Notes: generated by a model from the sequence alone, not told the origin. 64,000 nucleotides of DNA from Apostichopus japonicus (GCF_037975245.1 NC_092574.1:26888713-26952712), one strand, 5' to 3'; positions 46,495-57,400 are shown, numbered from the stretch's first letter. Numbers and translations are program-made.

Positions 46495-49353
46495 GAATTG
46501 GCATTATTCCTGAGAGAACATGACTGCAAGACTTCTAAAGCGCTGTCAGAGCTGGCTGACAAATACTTAGAAGCGCATCACAGGGATCTTGAAAAATGTG
46601 TGAAATCCTTCCAACCAAATAAGGGAAATGGGAAAAAACCTAACGGTAACCTTAACAGTCAGGAATACAAAACCAAAATTATAGACGCTGGTGAAAACAG
46701 AAACACGCGTTCAGCCATAAAATGCTTTGTTTGCGGGAAATTGGGGCATAAGGCAAACGATTGCAGGCAGAGGTTTAAAGCGCAATCGGCGGTTGCGACT
46801 GAAAATGCCAAACCCGACAAGCTAGGATCGAGCGATGGGTCGCAAAAAGATCATCGTAGCGGACAAACCGCGAATCTGTGTTTGATGAAACAAATCAAGG
46901 AAAGTGACAGCTATTCAATTAATTTAGCGTGTGGTCACGAGATCCCAATAGTCAGTGCGGCGTGTGAGGAGCCTACCGACATTACTGAGAAAATTTTGTC
47001 AGATGTTAAGAAGCGCATGCCGGTGGTTGAGGGCTATCTTAAAGGGAGGAAGGTGTCAGTGTTACGCGATAGCGGGTGTTCTGGTGTCATCGTTAGGAGA
47101 GATTTGATCTCCAATGATCAGTTGACCTGTGTAGATCAACTGTGTGTACTGATTGACGGTACAGTGAGGAAGATTCCAGAAGCTATCGTGGCGGTGGACA
47201 CGCCCTTTTTCACAGGATCCCTCAAGGCTCTCTGTATGAAGAGGCCAGTGTATGACTTAATAATTGGGAATGTTCCTGGTGTTCGAGGTCCTGAGAATCC
47301 CGACCCAGATTGGAGTGTAAAAGAAGTTCCAAGTGAGCAGTGTGAACCTCACAATGTGGAAGAAACAGCTAGTGTTGAAATAGGAACCAGTGTTGAGTCA
47401 CGTGATGAACCGGAAGTCGCTGCGGATCAAATGATTCCAAGTGATGACGTAGGCGATGACTCAGATATTGGAGGTGCCGTAGAGACACGTGCACAAAAGC
47501 AAAAACGAAATGAAAATCTGAAACCCCTAAAAACGGCTAATGTTCCTATGGATGACGTAACACCTGAGCAATTGAGACAAGCTCAGAAGGAGGATTCAAC
47601 CCTCAAAAATTGCCCCAAGCATGTTGGGAATCCCAGACCACTGAAAGGTAAAGAGGGGATCTCCGAATTCATTTTAAGGAATGATATTCTATATCGCAAA
47701 GTTTCGGGGAATGACAAGCCTAGTGACCAATTGGTTGTACCCGAAAAGTTCAGAAATCAAGTGATGAAACTGGCTCATGACAGTATTATGGCGGGTCACC
47801 TAGGGATAGCCAAGACAACTGACAAAGTTCAGTCTCAGTTCTACTGGCCAGGTGTAGGATCCGACGTAATGCGTTATTGCAAGTCATGCGATATTTGCCA
47901 GAGAACATGTGATAAGGGAAGGGTCACTAAGGTCCCATTGGGTCACATGCCCTTGATTGACACACCATTCAAGAGGGTGGCGGTAGACATTGTCGGACCG
48001 ATCAGTCCTACTTCCAAGCATGGGAATCGGTATATCCTAACACTTGTCGATTATGCAACGAGGTTTGCCGAGGCAGTTCCATTGCGTAACATAGATACTG
48101 AGAGAGTGGCAGAAGCTTTGGTGGACATATTTTCAAGAGTGGGAGTCCCATCTGAGATCCTGACTGACAGGGGGTCACAGTTTACCTCAGATGTGATGAA
48201 GGAGGTGAGTCAATTACTGTCACTGCGACAACTCACCACTACCCCCTACCACCCGATCTGCAACGGTCTAGTTGAGAAATTCAATGGTACCTTGAAGAGA
48301 ATGCTAAAGCGCATGTGTGAGGAGAGACCGTCAGACTGGGACCGCTATATAGGACCACTACTATTTGCGTATAGGGAGGCTCCGCAAGCCAGCACAGGTT
48401 TCGCACCGTTCGAGTTACTCTATGGTAGGACAGTGAGAGGTTCTATGGCCATTTTGAAGGAGATGTGGACATCTGAAGTGGACAACCCTGAAACTAGGTC
48501 AACATATCAGTATGTCCTAGATTTGAGAGAACGGCTAGAGGAGACTTGCGCTCTGGCTAGATCAGAGTTACAGGAATCGTCAGAGAGGTACAAGAAGTAC
48601 TATAACCGGAAGGCTAAAAGTCGCAAGTTCAAACCAGGTGATTTGGTGTTGATACTCTTGCCTACTGATCAAAACAAGCTGTTGATGCAGTGGAAGGGGC
48701 CATTCACCGTATTGAGTGAAATTGGCGAATCGAGCTATTCAATCGATGTCAATGGGAAGTCGAAAAGTTTTCATGCAAACCTGCTGAAAGAGTACATAAG
48801 TAGGAACAAGTCAAATGTGGTTGGGACTACAGTCATTTCAATGTCTGAGGATGAGGAGCAGGAAAGTTGTTTCGAACTGCCTGCGCTGCAGACTAATCAG
48901 AGTGAATCGGCATCTGATGTTGTCGTAAATGACGAATTAGGTGTAGGCCAATCACACGAGGTTAAACGAGTGTTATCCAAGTTCACTGATGTCCTGACTG
49001 ATGTACCTGGCAAAACCGATGTTCTCAAATGTGACATCAAGTTAACTACTGATAAACCAATCAAAGCAAAGCCTTACCCAGTACCACTCTCGATGCGAGA
49101 TTCGTTACAAGAGGAAGTCAGGAAAATGATTGACATGGGAGTCATTGAACCTTCAAACTCACCTTATAGTTCACCTGTGGTGTTGGTACCTAAACCTGAT
49201 GGTACGAAGAGATTCTGCGTGGATTATAGGAAGCTCAATAAAGTAACCACGTATGAAGCTGAACCTATGCAAACCATGACAGAGATATTCTCGGAATTGT
49301 CGAATGACAAGTACTTCAGTCGAATCGATAACGAAGGGATATTGGCAGGTTGA
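46495..49353 (+). CDS. pol: gag C-terminus, protease, integrase and RT N-terminus (one frame)
   Basis: Continues the gag frame after the TAG. Numbering from codon 46498: residues 1-30 finish the SCAN-like segment. A CCHC zinc knuckle lies at 76-89 (CFVCGKLGHKANDC), and the aspartic protease with DSG at about 191 (47068). The integrase H2C2 zinc domain runs from HDSIMAGH (about 47775) to CDICQRTC (about 47910). The catalytic core is D in VAVDIVGP (about 47982), D in LTDRGSQF (about 48161), and E in GLVEKFNG, spaced D-35-E as required. A GPY/F module is at about 48690 (WKGPFTVL). RT begins near 49030 with VIEPSNSPYSSPVVLVPK, then KRFCVDYRKLNK, and breaks in motif A after YFSRID. Integrase before RT is opposite to ordinary gypsy order. 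No typical start codon is required since it follows gag in frame. Confidence 0.93.
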   Translation, partial: ELALFLREHDCKTSKALSELADKYLEAHHRDLEKCVKSFQPNKGNGKKPNGNLNSQEYKTKIIDAGENRNTRSAIKCFVCGKLGHKANDCRQRFKAQSAVATENAKPDKLGSSDGSQKDHRSGQTANLCLMKQIKESDSYSINLACGHEIPIVSAACEEPTDITEKILSDVKKRMPVVEGYLKGRKVSVLRDSGCSGVIVRRDLISNDQLTCVDQLCVLIDGTVRKIPEAIVAVDTPFFTGSLKALCMKRPVYDLIIGNVPGVRGPENPDPDWSVKEVPSEQCEPHNVEETASVEIGTSVESRDEPEVAADQMIPSDDVGDDSDIGGAVETRAQKQKRNENLKPLKTANVPMDDVTPEQLRQAQKEDSTLKNCPKHVGNPRPLKGKEGISEFILRNDILYRKVSGNDKPSDQLVVPEKFRNQVMKLAHDSIMAGHLGIAKTTDKVQSQFYWPGVGSDVMRYCKSCDICQRTCDKGRVTKVPLGHMPLIDTPFKRVAVDIVGPISPTSKHGNRYILTLVDYATRFAEAVPLRNIDTERVAEALVDIFSRVGVPSEILTDRGSQFTSDVMKEVSQLLSLRQLTTTPYHPICNGLVEKFNGTLKRMLKRMCEERPSDWDRYIGPLLFAYREAPQASTGFAPFELLYGRTVRGSMAILKEMWTSEVDNPETRSTYQYVLDLRERLEETCALARSELQESSERYKKYYNRKAKSRKFKPGDLVLILLPTDQNKLLMQWKGPFTVLSEIGESSYSIDVNGKSKSFHANLLKEYISRNKSNVVGTTVISMSEDEEQESCFELPALQTNQSESASDVVVNDELGVGQSHEVKRVLSKFTDVLTDVPGKTDVLKCDIKLTTDKPIKAKPYPVPLSMRDSLQEEVRKMIDMGVIEPSNSPYSSPVVLVPKPDGTKRFCVDYRKLNKVTTYEAEPMQTMTEIFSELSNDKYFSRIDNEGILAG

Positions 49354-50305
49354 AATGACACAGTCAGCGAAAGAGAAGACTGCCTTTGTGACACCAGATG
49401 GGTTATGGCAATTTAAAACGATGCCCTTTGGATTGGTTGGGGCACCGGCAGTTTTCACTAGGTTAATGAGAACCATTTTGAGAGATGTGCCAAATGTTGT
49501 CAATTATCTGGATGATATTTTGATTCATACCGAGACATGGGACGAGCATGTAGAGTGTTTGGAGTTGTTATTTCAGACGTTGAGAGAGAGCGGACTGACA
49601 GCTCGTCCGAGTAAGTGTGAAATAGGGTTCACTAAATTGGAGTTCTTGGGCCACACAGTTGGAAACGGGAAGTTGGGCCCGAAGCAGAGTACCCTTGATA
49701 AAATCAAAAAAGCTCCAAAACCCGAGACGAAAACCCAAGTCAGGTCGTTTCTTGGTCTCACGGGGTATTACAGAGACTACATACCAAACTACTCTGCACT
49801 AGTTGCCCCACTGTCGGACCTGACGAGGAAGGGTTCACCCAATAGAGTGATTTGGGGAAGCGCCCAGGACAAGGCGTTCAATGATCTGAAGCGAGCGCTT
49901 ATTAGTCCACCCCTTCTCAGGCTTCCTGATGTAAATAAGCAATTTGTTCTGAGGACCGATGCATCCGATGTAGGGATAGGTGCAGTCCTACTACAGGAAC
50001 ATGAAGGAGAATTATTTCCTGTAGCGTATGCTAGTAGAAAGTTATTGGAGAGGGAAAGAAATTATTCAGTGATTGAGAGAGAATGCCTAGGATTAGTTTG
50101 GGCAGTACAGAAATTCCATGTATATCTGTACGGAAGTAAGTTCGTCTTACAGACTGATCACGAACCACTCACTTATTTAAATAGAGCAAAGTTGCTGAAC
50201 TCAAGAATTATGAGATGGGCATTAGTACTACAAAAGTATAGATTCAGACTAGAATCAATCAAAGGAAAGTACAATGTTGGCGCAGATTATATGAGCCGAA
50301 TGTAA
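49332..50305 (+). CDS. pol: RT C-terminal part and RNase H (shifted frame)
   Basis: Picks up the RT one frame over with KGYWQVEM, the residues that should follow motif A. Motif B region FGLVGAPAVFTRLM, catalytic YLDDILIH at about 49506, connection LGHTVGNGKL, SFLGLTGYYRDYIPNYS. RNase H carries its acidic residues in RTDASDVG (about 49958), ERECLGLVWA and QTDHEPLTYL, ending NVGADYMSRM before TAA at 50303. Pol ends here, with nothing like integrase after RNase H. The shift (one base extra or two missing) lies between 49330 and 49338. Confidence 0.93.
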
Positions 50306-50557
50306 GCGGGTTATTCATTCATTTAATCAGATGTAGATGTGTTGATTGTAACACTATTGATTGTTGTTATGCTATCATACATTTATGATTGACATAGTTT
50401 TGTCGGATTATAGAATTGTTTATAGTTTATAGAATTTGACATTTATGGAATTGTTAGTTTGAGTATTTTGAGATGGTTATCAATATTCATTAGTTATGTT
50501 TAATTTAAAGTTGCATACACGTCCATTTATAGATGAAATATTTAAAATATTGATCTT
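50306..50557 (+). other. Retrotransposon 3' untranslated region
   Basis: AT-rich, no ORF, no env. Phrases TTATAGAATT and TTTATAG recur. Confidence 0.7.
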
Positions 50558-50567
50558 AAAGGGGGAG
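50558..50567 (+). other. Polypurine tract
   Basis: AAAGGGGGAG, ending four bases before the 3' LTR start TGTCAC; the expected plus-strand primer. Confidence 0.75.
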
Positions 50568-50571
50568 TAAT

Positions 50572-51556
50572 TGTCACGAACGACTGTATTCATTGTACGT
50601 GTATTCAGTATATGCTGGTCAGGGTGATAAGTAGGTCACACGTCGTGACTGACAACTTGTGCGTTTTTTCTGGAAGCGTCGAGAAATGATGGCGCTATTC
50701 GGTATTAACGAGTGCAAATTTCCAGAACATACGGGAAGTAATTTTTAGCAGGTGACCGGATATCGTCGACCAATGAACGATGCACTATCAGTCGTATCTT
50801 TTAGACATGGATGATTCTCGATGTTTTTCCGTCAGGATTCCTGGAAAAGAACTTTCGGGAGATTTAACCTCGGCTATATAAGAAGAGATATTTTCGGTGA
50901 TTTAGAGTTTAGTTCAGAGTTTTCCGATCTATTGTAAAAAGAAATTCATCTGAGATAAAAGATTAATCGAGGGGATGGACGGAGGAACCGGTGGACTGTT
51001 TGTTTATAAGATTGGTGCGTCGTTTAACCGGGACAGGCGTGACTTCGGCAGAGTTTTTCGGAGTTCACCCAGGAGGAAGCCATCCTTGGGATACAAACGT
51101 TGAGTCGAATTGGACCAGCGGGGAACGGTTTTGCTCCTGACCAAGTCACGGGATACCAGCCTACGAGGGAGAATCCCGACATCGTTGTTGGTGACGCAAG
51201 GAGGTCAGAACAGCTACGAAAGGAACCGAGAGCCGGCACGCGCCGCGTAAGATAAGTTAAGTAATCTTTTAAAAATTTAACGGCCGTATAATATTGTAAA
51301 ATCTGTCTGTAATATTCCAAATTTCTAGTACCAATAATCCTTGTACAAATCAGTAGAGATCGTATCATTGTAAATATATCGTTTTTGTTAACTTTCAGAG
51401 GCGTCTCAGTAGTCTTTTGGTCCTTTGAGTTTACTTCCCTGAATCTATCTAAAATTTTATTTTTATCGGCTTCGAAGGCCAAAGGAAAAACCCGGGGTCG
51501 CAACAGAGGGGGCGCTAGAAGGTGCCATTTTGTATTATCCCACGGAAGTTGTGACA
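50572..51556 (+). repeat. 3' LTR
   Basis: TGTCACGAACGACTG...GTTGTGACA, 985 bases. Retains the 64-base stretch (50578-50641) missing in the 5' LTR. Differences from the 5' LTR cluster in the first 400 bases (about 19 of 28 substitutions counted by eye). Confidence 0.95.
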
Positions 51557-51800
51557 GATAAACTGAATCTATGCTGTTCACAGAAATTCTTTACAGTAAA
51601 TAGAATGATGAACTGAATCTATTCTGTTTACTGAAATTCTTAACAGTTAAATAGAATGCTGAACTGAATCTATTATGTCCACTGGAATTCTCAACAGTAA
51701 ATAGAATGATGAATTGAATCTATTCTGTTCACTGAAATTCTTAACAGTTAAATAGAATGATGAATTGAATCTATTCTGTTATTAACATTTAATAGAATGA
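51557..51800 (+). repeat. About 51-bp minisatellite, five copies
   Basis: Units GAACTGAATCTATTCTGTTC, ACTGAAATTCTTAACAGTAA, ATAGAATGAT repeat five times and decay at the right. The 3' LTR abuts the first unit. Confidence 0.9.
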
Positions 51801-53816
51801 TGTTCATTCCAGCAATGGAAGGTTCATGCTTCACAATAGTACAAACAGTAAGAACATGAAGGTGACGACTGATTTTACAACAATGTAAGTTGTGAAGTTT
51901 TCAGCAGCTTGAAAACTTCTTATTTTATCATTTCCTTGAAGATTTATTTCTCATTAATACACCGGATAGTGAGTCTATATACAAGTGCACTTATAACATA
52001 TTAACGTTTCTATCTTAAATCTTATGACTGAAATTTGGCTAAAATTACAGTTGAAGCTATCAAACATAAATAGCAACAAAGTTATATTACATGCACAATG
52101 AAACATGTTAAAATTTGGATACAGTCCTTCAAGTTCATGACTAATTCTAGCTAAGATTGTCAAATTTGCAAATTAAAATGAATAAATTAAATGTAATTAC
52201 ATTTTAAAATCTAAAAGGCTTTTTAAAAGTTTCCATAATGTATTTGTGCACACTTAAAAGGAGTTGAGAATAAAGAGGCAAAGTGTGACATTCTGACAGC
52301 ATTCTTACAGTGCTGCCCATTTCAAATGCTGTAGTACAGAACTGAAGTAGGAACAAACATTTTACTACTCTCTGTTCCTCTCCCCTCCTCTATCCCACAA
52401 GTACGGCCCTTGCCCTCTTTGCTTCCTTCCTGGTGACCCACCTCCATCCACCACTAAACCCCTGCCGACTGTAACTCCCTCCAGCTAGACAACACTTCTG
52501 ATCATGTGACTGGCATGGAGAACAAGCAGGACATTAAATTTTATCATACCAAGCTCGATTACTAGGACTTGACTTATGAAAAGTACATCCATGGTCAAAT
52601 ATCTTGACACAGAAAAACAAATTTAATAAGCTTCTTTTATTTGGTTTTCTCCCATTAAACCTGGTAGAGTACTAGGAATATGTACTCATGTTTTGAATGA
52701 AACACTTTAAATTTACTAAGTCAAGGGAAACTAACTTTCCGCCATCAATTGATTAATTGTGGAATTTCTAGGACAAAAATTGGTTGTGAATGTTATGAGC
52801 AGTCTGCATCTCATAAGTTGCTGTCTTTAAAATGCAAGGTCATTGGTCTCATTGTCCATACAGACAACTAACAACATTAGTAGATTGGTGAAGATGGATT
52901 AACTTTGAGATACGAAACTTGCAATTTGTTACCAACCCATGTACGAAATCCATTGGAGTGAAATGAAATACCAAGCATTTTAGTAATTAAATTTGAGGTC
53001 CATCGCATGCAACCTCAAACATCCTTGGCTTTTGGCTTGATTACCACAGGTGGCTGCCTTCTCATACATTAAACTTTATTTCTAAACTAAACAAAGCTCC
53101 CCCCCCCCACAAACATGCTAAATACAGCCTTTCTCTCACAGCAAGAATTATTTACCTGTTGATCAACTTACAGTATTTAATGTTTAATCATGTGGCACAG
53201 TATTTACATTTCATAGAGACGTTCACATATTATGATTTTATACAAATGATTTCAATAATTATTATACAGTTAAAAGCCAAGTAAACTCCATCAATTTACT
53301 CAACCCTATGTATCTCACTACAATTTTTGATCAAACAAATCTGTAAATTTTCTTTCTAGAAACCAACATTTTGCACCCCTAGTACATATATAATTTCACC
53401 CACCTGTTTTCCCTTCAGCTAATGGTACAATGCTCTACACTGATGCTGTGACTCATTAGTCCTCACACACAATGGGAATCACTTGAAGGCATTCATATTC
53501 AGATTAGGCTAGGCCTAGGTACAGCTGTAATGTAAGTGTGGTAGGCAAAATGTAAAGTCTTGATATTCGGTACGAAACGGTACCAAATTTAAACGAGATC
53601 TGCTTGTGGCACTAAACTAAAAACATTATTTTTGCTTCTGTGTTTGCACGAAAGGGGACAGTATGCTGCAAGCAAAGGCAGCTACGGTGAATAGGCTGTG
53701 CATAGTTTCTAATTGAAGATTCTTCTGGAATGGTTTGAAGCACAAAACCATTTCATTATGATTAAAATAATATTGCAAGCTCCCAATAATGGATCAATTG
53801 ATCAATCAATTGGGTT
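51801..53816. other. Downstream region of the CKAP2-like gene, nothing else recognised
   Basis: Presumably contains the 3' UTR of the minus-strand gene ending at 53817. No ORF of note. A C run at 53100-53108. Confidence 0.4.
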
Positions 53817-54072
53817 TCAGATTGACATCTCTTCATCATTAAGATCAAATTCTTCCTCTAATGCTCTGTTTGATCTCAGAACAAGCTGCACCGGTTCTTC
53901 CAGAGGCAAATCTTCAATTTCTCTCAGATTGCTGACGCACATGTCAACCTCACCTCGCTCCCGTGATGCGAAGCTGACCGATTTTCGTTTGGAGAGGCGG
54001 ACAGATCTTCTTACTGGAGTGATAATCATCGTTGAGGGGGTGTCTGATGTACGTCCCAGTGCCTGCTGGATC
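53817..54072 (-). CDS. CKAP2: CKAP2/CKAP2L-like protein, last exon
   Basis: Acceptor CTCCCTATAAG, then G completing an AGG Arg codon, 84 further codons and TGA at 53817-53819. Encodes the conserved C-terminal motif: IITPVRRSVRLSKRKS followed by CVSNLREIEDL and a LRSNRAL segment. Vertebrate CKAP2 ends with a matching LTPVRRSRR, CVSSL, PNAAL pattern. Role: microtubule-associated, spindle-pole protein of mitosis. Phase agrees with the donor of the exon at 55748. Confidence 0.85.
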
Positions 54073-55747
54073 CTTATAGGGAGAGAAAATATCATTTTCA
54101 GCTATAAACAGACTTTGTCAAAATTTGTCAAATATTGTGTATGTTTTCAATTTTCCATAACCTTATCAATTTTTTTCCCCACTTGGCAACGATAAAATTA
54201 TCAATTCTTTGAATGCTTTCACAAAGTTAATGTTATCAAACAGTGACATTCTTGTTGATCTTCAATGTCCTAATCCTCAGATAAAGTGAAATTTGATTGA
54301 CATCACACATGATAGAACAAAACAGATATTTAGTTACTTTGGACCTCTGACTTTTACCTGTTTTACTTCCTTAGAAAAACATTAAATTTACCTAAATACC
54401 TAGTTTCTTCCAAAATATAAAAGAAGAAAAAGAAGTTTTATGTATCATAACATAAGCTGCACATAACTTTTTATTATCAGAATATGTTTGTGGTTGCTCT
54501 TATTTAGGCCTGTACATTACCTGATCTGTGTGTAAATTCAGGATAATGCCAGTAAGAACTTGACTTTAGCCAGGAGATATTTTAAGCACTGGTTTTTTCT
54601 TAGCAAGTGGCTAAAATTGAAATATCTAATATTGATTGGTTCTGGATCAAACTACTCTAGAGAAGTTGGCCAACGTTTGTCCACAAATTGGCTAACTTCC
54701 TTTATCTTGCACAGTTAGCTACTGATGCTTCACCCTGGTAGTCAATATCTATTCTATGATAGATTTATAATTATTTTTTTAATTTAATAACCTTATGTTT
54801 TTGCATATCTAGCAAATCCATAATTTATTGAATGACAAAACTGCCAGATCTTTAAACATCAAGTTAACAGTAAAGTGTCTCAGGAGATATTTACCTCATA
54901 AACACAATAATAGTGCAATATCAAATAATTTTAGTACACTTTAAACCCCAAAAAACAGCTTTGTTGAAACTAAAGCATAGCTCTCCATGCAATTACCTGT
55001 CATAAATGCCTGGGAAATATATTTCAATGGTGTAGATGTTAGCCTTAAACAGATACTCTTGACCTAAGTATTCAATAATGCTGCTATGCAGTGTTTCTCT
55101 TGACCTAAGTATTCAAAAATGCTGCTTTGCAGTGTTTCTCTTGACCTAAGTATTCAATAATGCTGCTATGCAGTGTTTCTCTTGACCCAAGTATTCAAAA
55201 ATGCTGCTTTGCAGTGTTTCTCTTGACCTAAGTATTCATTAATGCTGCTATGCAGTGTTTCTTTTGACCTAAGTATGCAATATTGCTGCTATGCAGTGAT
55301 TCTCTTGACCTAAGTATTCCAGAATGCTGCTATGCAGTGCTTCTCTTGACCTAAGTATTCCAGAATGCTGCTATGCAGTGTTTCTCTTGACCTAAGTATT
55401 CAATAATGCTGCTATGCAGTGATTATCATGACCTAAGTATTCCAGAATGCTGCTATGCAGTGTTTCTCTTGACCTAAGTATTGAATGATGCTGCTATGCA
55501 GTGTTTCTCTTGACCTAAGTATTGAATGATGCTGCTATGCAGTGTTTCTCTTGACCAAAGTATTCCATAATGCTGCTGTGCAGTGTTTCTCTTGACCTAA
55601 GTATTCAAAAATGCTGCTTTGCAGTGTTTCTCGTGACCTTAGTAGACCATAGTGCTGCTATGCAGTGTTTCTCTTGACCTAAGTATTCAATAATCCTGTG
55701 GATGATAACACAACTTGGCTGCTACCAAAGGTTTTAACGCTGTGTAC
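54073..55747 (-). other. Intron 5 of the CKAP2-like gene
   Basis: Bounded by GTACAC (55742-55747) and AG (54073-54074). Holds the 41-bp minisatellite at 55058-55690, whose last unit ends only about 55 bases from the donor; the rest is AT-rich without features. Confidence 0.7.
55058..55690 (-). repeat. 41-bp minisatellite in intron 5, about 15 copies
   Basis: CTTGACCTAAGTATTCAATA, ATGCTGCTATGCAGTGTTTCT on the + strand, period exactly 41 at the first junction, with low divergence between units. Contains a CTGCTATGCAG near-palindrome in each unit. Confidence 0.95.
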
Positions 55748-55923
55748 CTTTTAAAGTATGGTGTAGCATCTCTGACTTGGTACTTCACTGCTGACGATTC
55801 TTCATGTTCTCCCAAAGGACTTAGCAATTGATAGCAGGATCTTCGAGGTTTACGTGGAGTGGGTGTAGCTGGAGGTCCTGGAACAGTTTCTATGGAAACC
55901 TCTTTTGTCTCATCCATAATAGC
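55748..55923 (-). CDS. CKAP2: CKAP2/CKAP2L-like protein, exon 5
   Basis: Acceptor TTTCATCAG then GCTATTATGGATGAG; 176 bases, phase 0 in, phase 2 out at AAAAG/GTACAC. Encodes an acidic start (MDETKEVSIETV), a Pro/Arg patch (TPTPRKPRRS) and SSAVKYQVRDATPYFKR, which matches the conserved S-IKY-V-TTPYL-S segment of CKAP2 just ahead of the TPVRRS motif. Confidence 0.85.
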
Positions 55924-56273
55924 CTGATGAAACCAAAAACATACATGAAAAAGTATCTTAATAAAATAAAGTATGCCTTTGGAAAAGAGTTACTGAACTG
56001 AAAAAGAAAAACAAAACGGTAAATTTCAACATACAAAAACAGTTTTTGTGTATGTCAAAACTGTATTTATAGTACTAAGCAATATGCTAGTATTTTACTT
56101 AAGTTACAAATAAGCACTTTATCAAATTGATGAATGTTTCTTGCATATATAAACAGAATCATTTACTAATATTTTCTATATAAAATTTGCTTCTATCCTC
56201 TAAACTGCAATCTGAATGTATTTTTTATTTTTTACCTAATCTTTACCCCTTGATATTAAACATGTTGAATCAC

Positions 56274-56420
56274 CTCTGGAATTATTTCATCAATGCTTTG
56301 TCCATTGAAGGCTTCTTGTACTGTTTTCCTACATTCCAGAAAGGATTCCATATCACTCAAGTAGGGTAGTTTAGTCTCTATATTTGTTAGCCAATCAAAT
56401 AGATATTCTGCTGGACAACC
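56274..56420 (-). CDS. CKAP2: CKAP2/CKAP2L-like protein, exon 4
   Basis: Acceptor TATTTCACAG, 49 codons exactly, donor GAG/GTGATT. No Met needed. Reads GCPAEYLFDWLTNIE, KLPYLSDMESFLECRK, ending SIDEIIPE. Continues the conserved C-terminal domain: in CKAP2 the LNE residues are followed by a GCP-containing helix and then a segment with aromatic and Cys residues. Phase 0 at both ends agrees with exons 3 and 5. Confidence 0.8.
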
Positions 56421-56654
56421 CTGTGAAATAAAAAAAAAAACAATGTTGATGTTCAGGAAATATCACAGTTGTATGTAATACATAGATCATATGCAGGCCT
56501 GCAAACCTAAAAACATACATACACACTGTACTGTCCAACACCACGAAAATGAAAGGCATATACTCAGGGCGTCCGTAGGTTGAATATGTGTTTAACATCA
56601 AACTCAGTTTGCTTGGTAACTAAATACCCAAAATTGGTAATTGATAAATTGGTA

Positions 56655-57015
56655 TCACCCCCAAAGTTGATGTTCTATTCACCAAACCTACACATCTCTC
56701 CTACAGTGTACAGTACATATTGATGTTCTATTCACCAAACCTACACATCTCTCCTACAGTGTACATATTGGTGTTCTATTCACCAAACCTACACATCTCT
56801 CCTATAGTGTACATATTCGTGTTCTATTCACCAAACCTACACATCTCTCCTACAGTGTACATATTGGTGTTCTATTCACCAAACTGACACATCTCTCCTA
56901 CAGTGTACAAATTGGTGTTCTATTCACCAAACCTACACATCTCTCCTACAGTGTACATATTGGTGTTCTATTCACCAAACCTACACATCTCTCCTACAGT
57001 GTACATATCGGTTTA
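56655..57015 (-). repeat. 48-bp minisatellite in intron 3, seven copies
   Basis: GTTCTATTCACCAAACCTAC, ACATCTCTCCTACAGTGTAC, ATATTGGT on the + strand; units almost identical. Confidence 0.95.
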
Positions 57016-57400
57016 AATATTGGTTATATGTGTGTTTTATTGTAATCGATTGTATGTACAGAGTCGTGAACTACTTGGTTTTACTATTGGTAATTTGTGT
57101 TTTATTGTGATCGGTTGTATGTACAGAGTCATGAATTACTTGGTATTAGTAGTGGTAATATATGAGTTTTATTGTATTGGGTTGTATGTACAGAGTCGTG
57201 AATTACTTGGTTTTATTATTGGTAATATGTGGGTTTTATTGTTTAAGGTTGTATGTACAGAGTCGTGAATTACTTGGTTTTATTATTGGTAATTTGCGTG
57301 TTTTACTGTATTTTCGGTTGTATGTACAGAGTCGTAAATTACTTGGTTTTATTATTGGTAATATATGGATTTTATTGTTTAAGGTTGTGTGTAATGAGTC
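57016..57400 (-). repeat. About 66-bp minisatellite in intron 3, six copies
   Basis: Units carry GGTTGTATGTACAGAGTCGT, GAATTACTTGGTTTTATTAT, TGGTAATATG and a variable TTTTATTG stretch. It directly adjoins the 48-bp array. The ORFs it produces (82 and 89 codons on +) are repeat artefacts. Confidence 0.95.

Larger units (their letters stand above)
44565..51556 (+). mobile_element. Gmr1-like Ty3/gypsy LTR retrotransposon, full length but mutated
   Basis: Two LTRs (934 and 985 bases, about 3 percent substitution by eye) with TGTCAC...GTGACA ends enclose gag, protease, integrase, RT and RNase H, in that order. Integrase before RT within a gypsy-type pol is the defining feature of the Gmr1-like group known from fish, urochordates and echinoderms. 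Breaks: in-frame TAG inside gag at 46492 and a frameshift in RT at about 49333. No env-like ORF lies between pol and the 3' LTR. Flanking five-base sequences differ (ATGAA on the left, GATAA on the right), so no target duplication. The left flank is LINE sequence; the right flank is an unrelated minisatellite. Confidence 0.95.

Noticed and set aside
53713-54195. 160-codon plus-strand ORF
   Set aside because: Antisense to the last CKAP2-like exon, which has recognisable motifs and matching splice phase.
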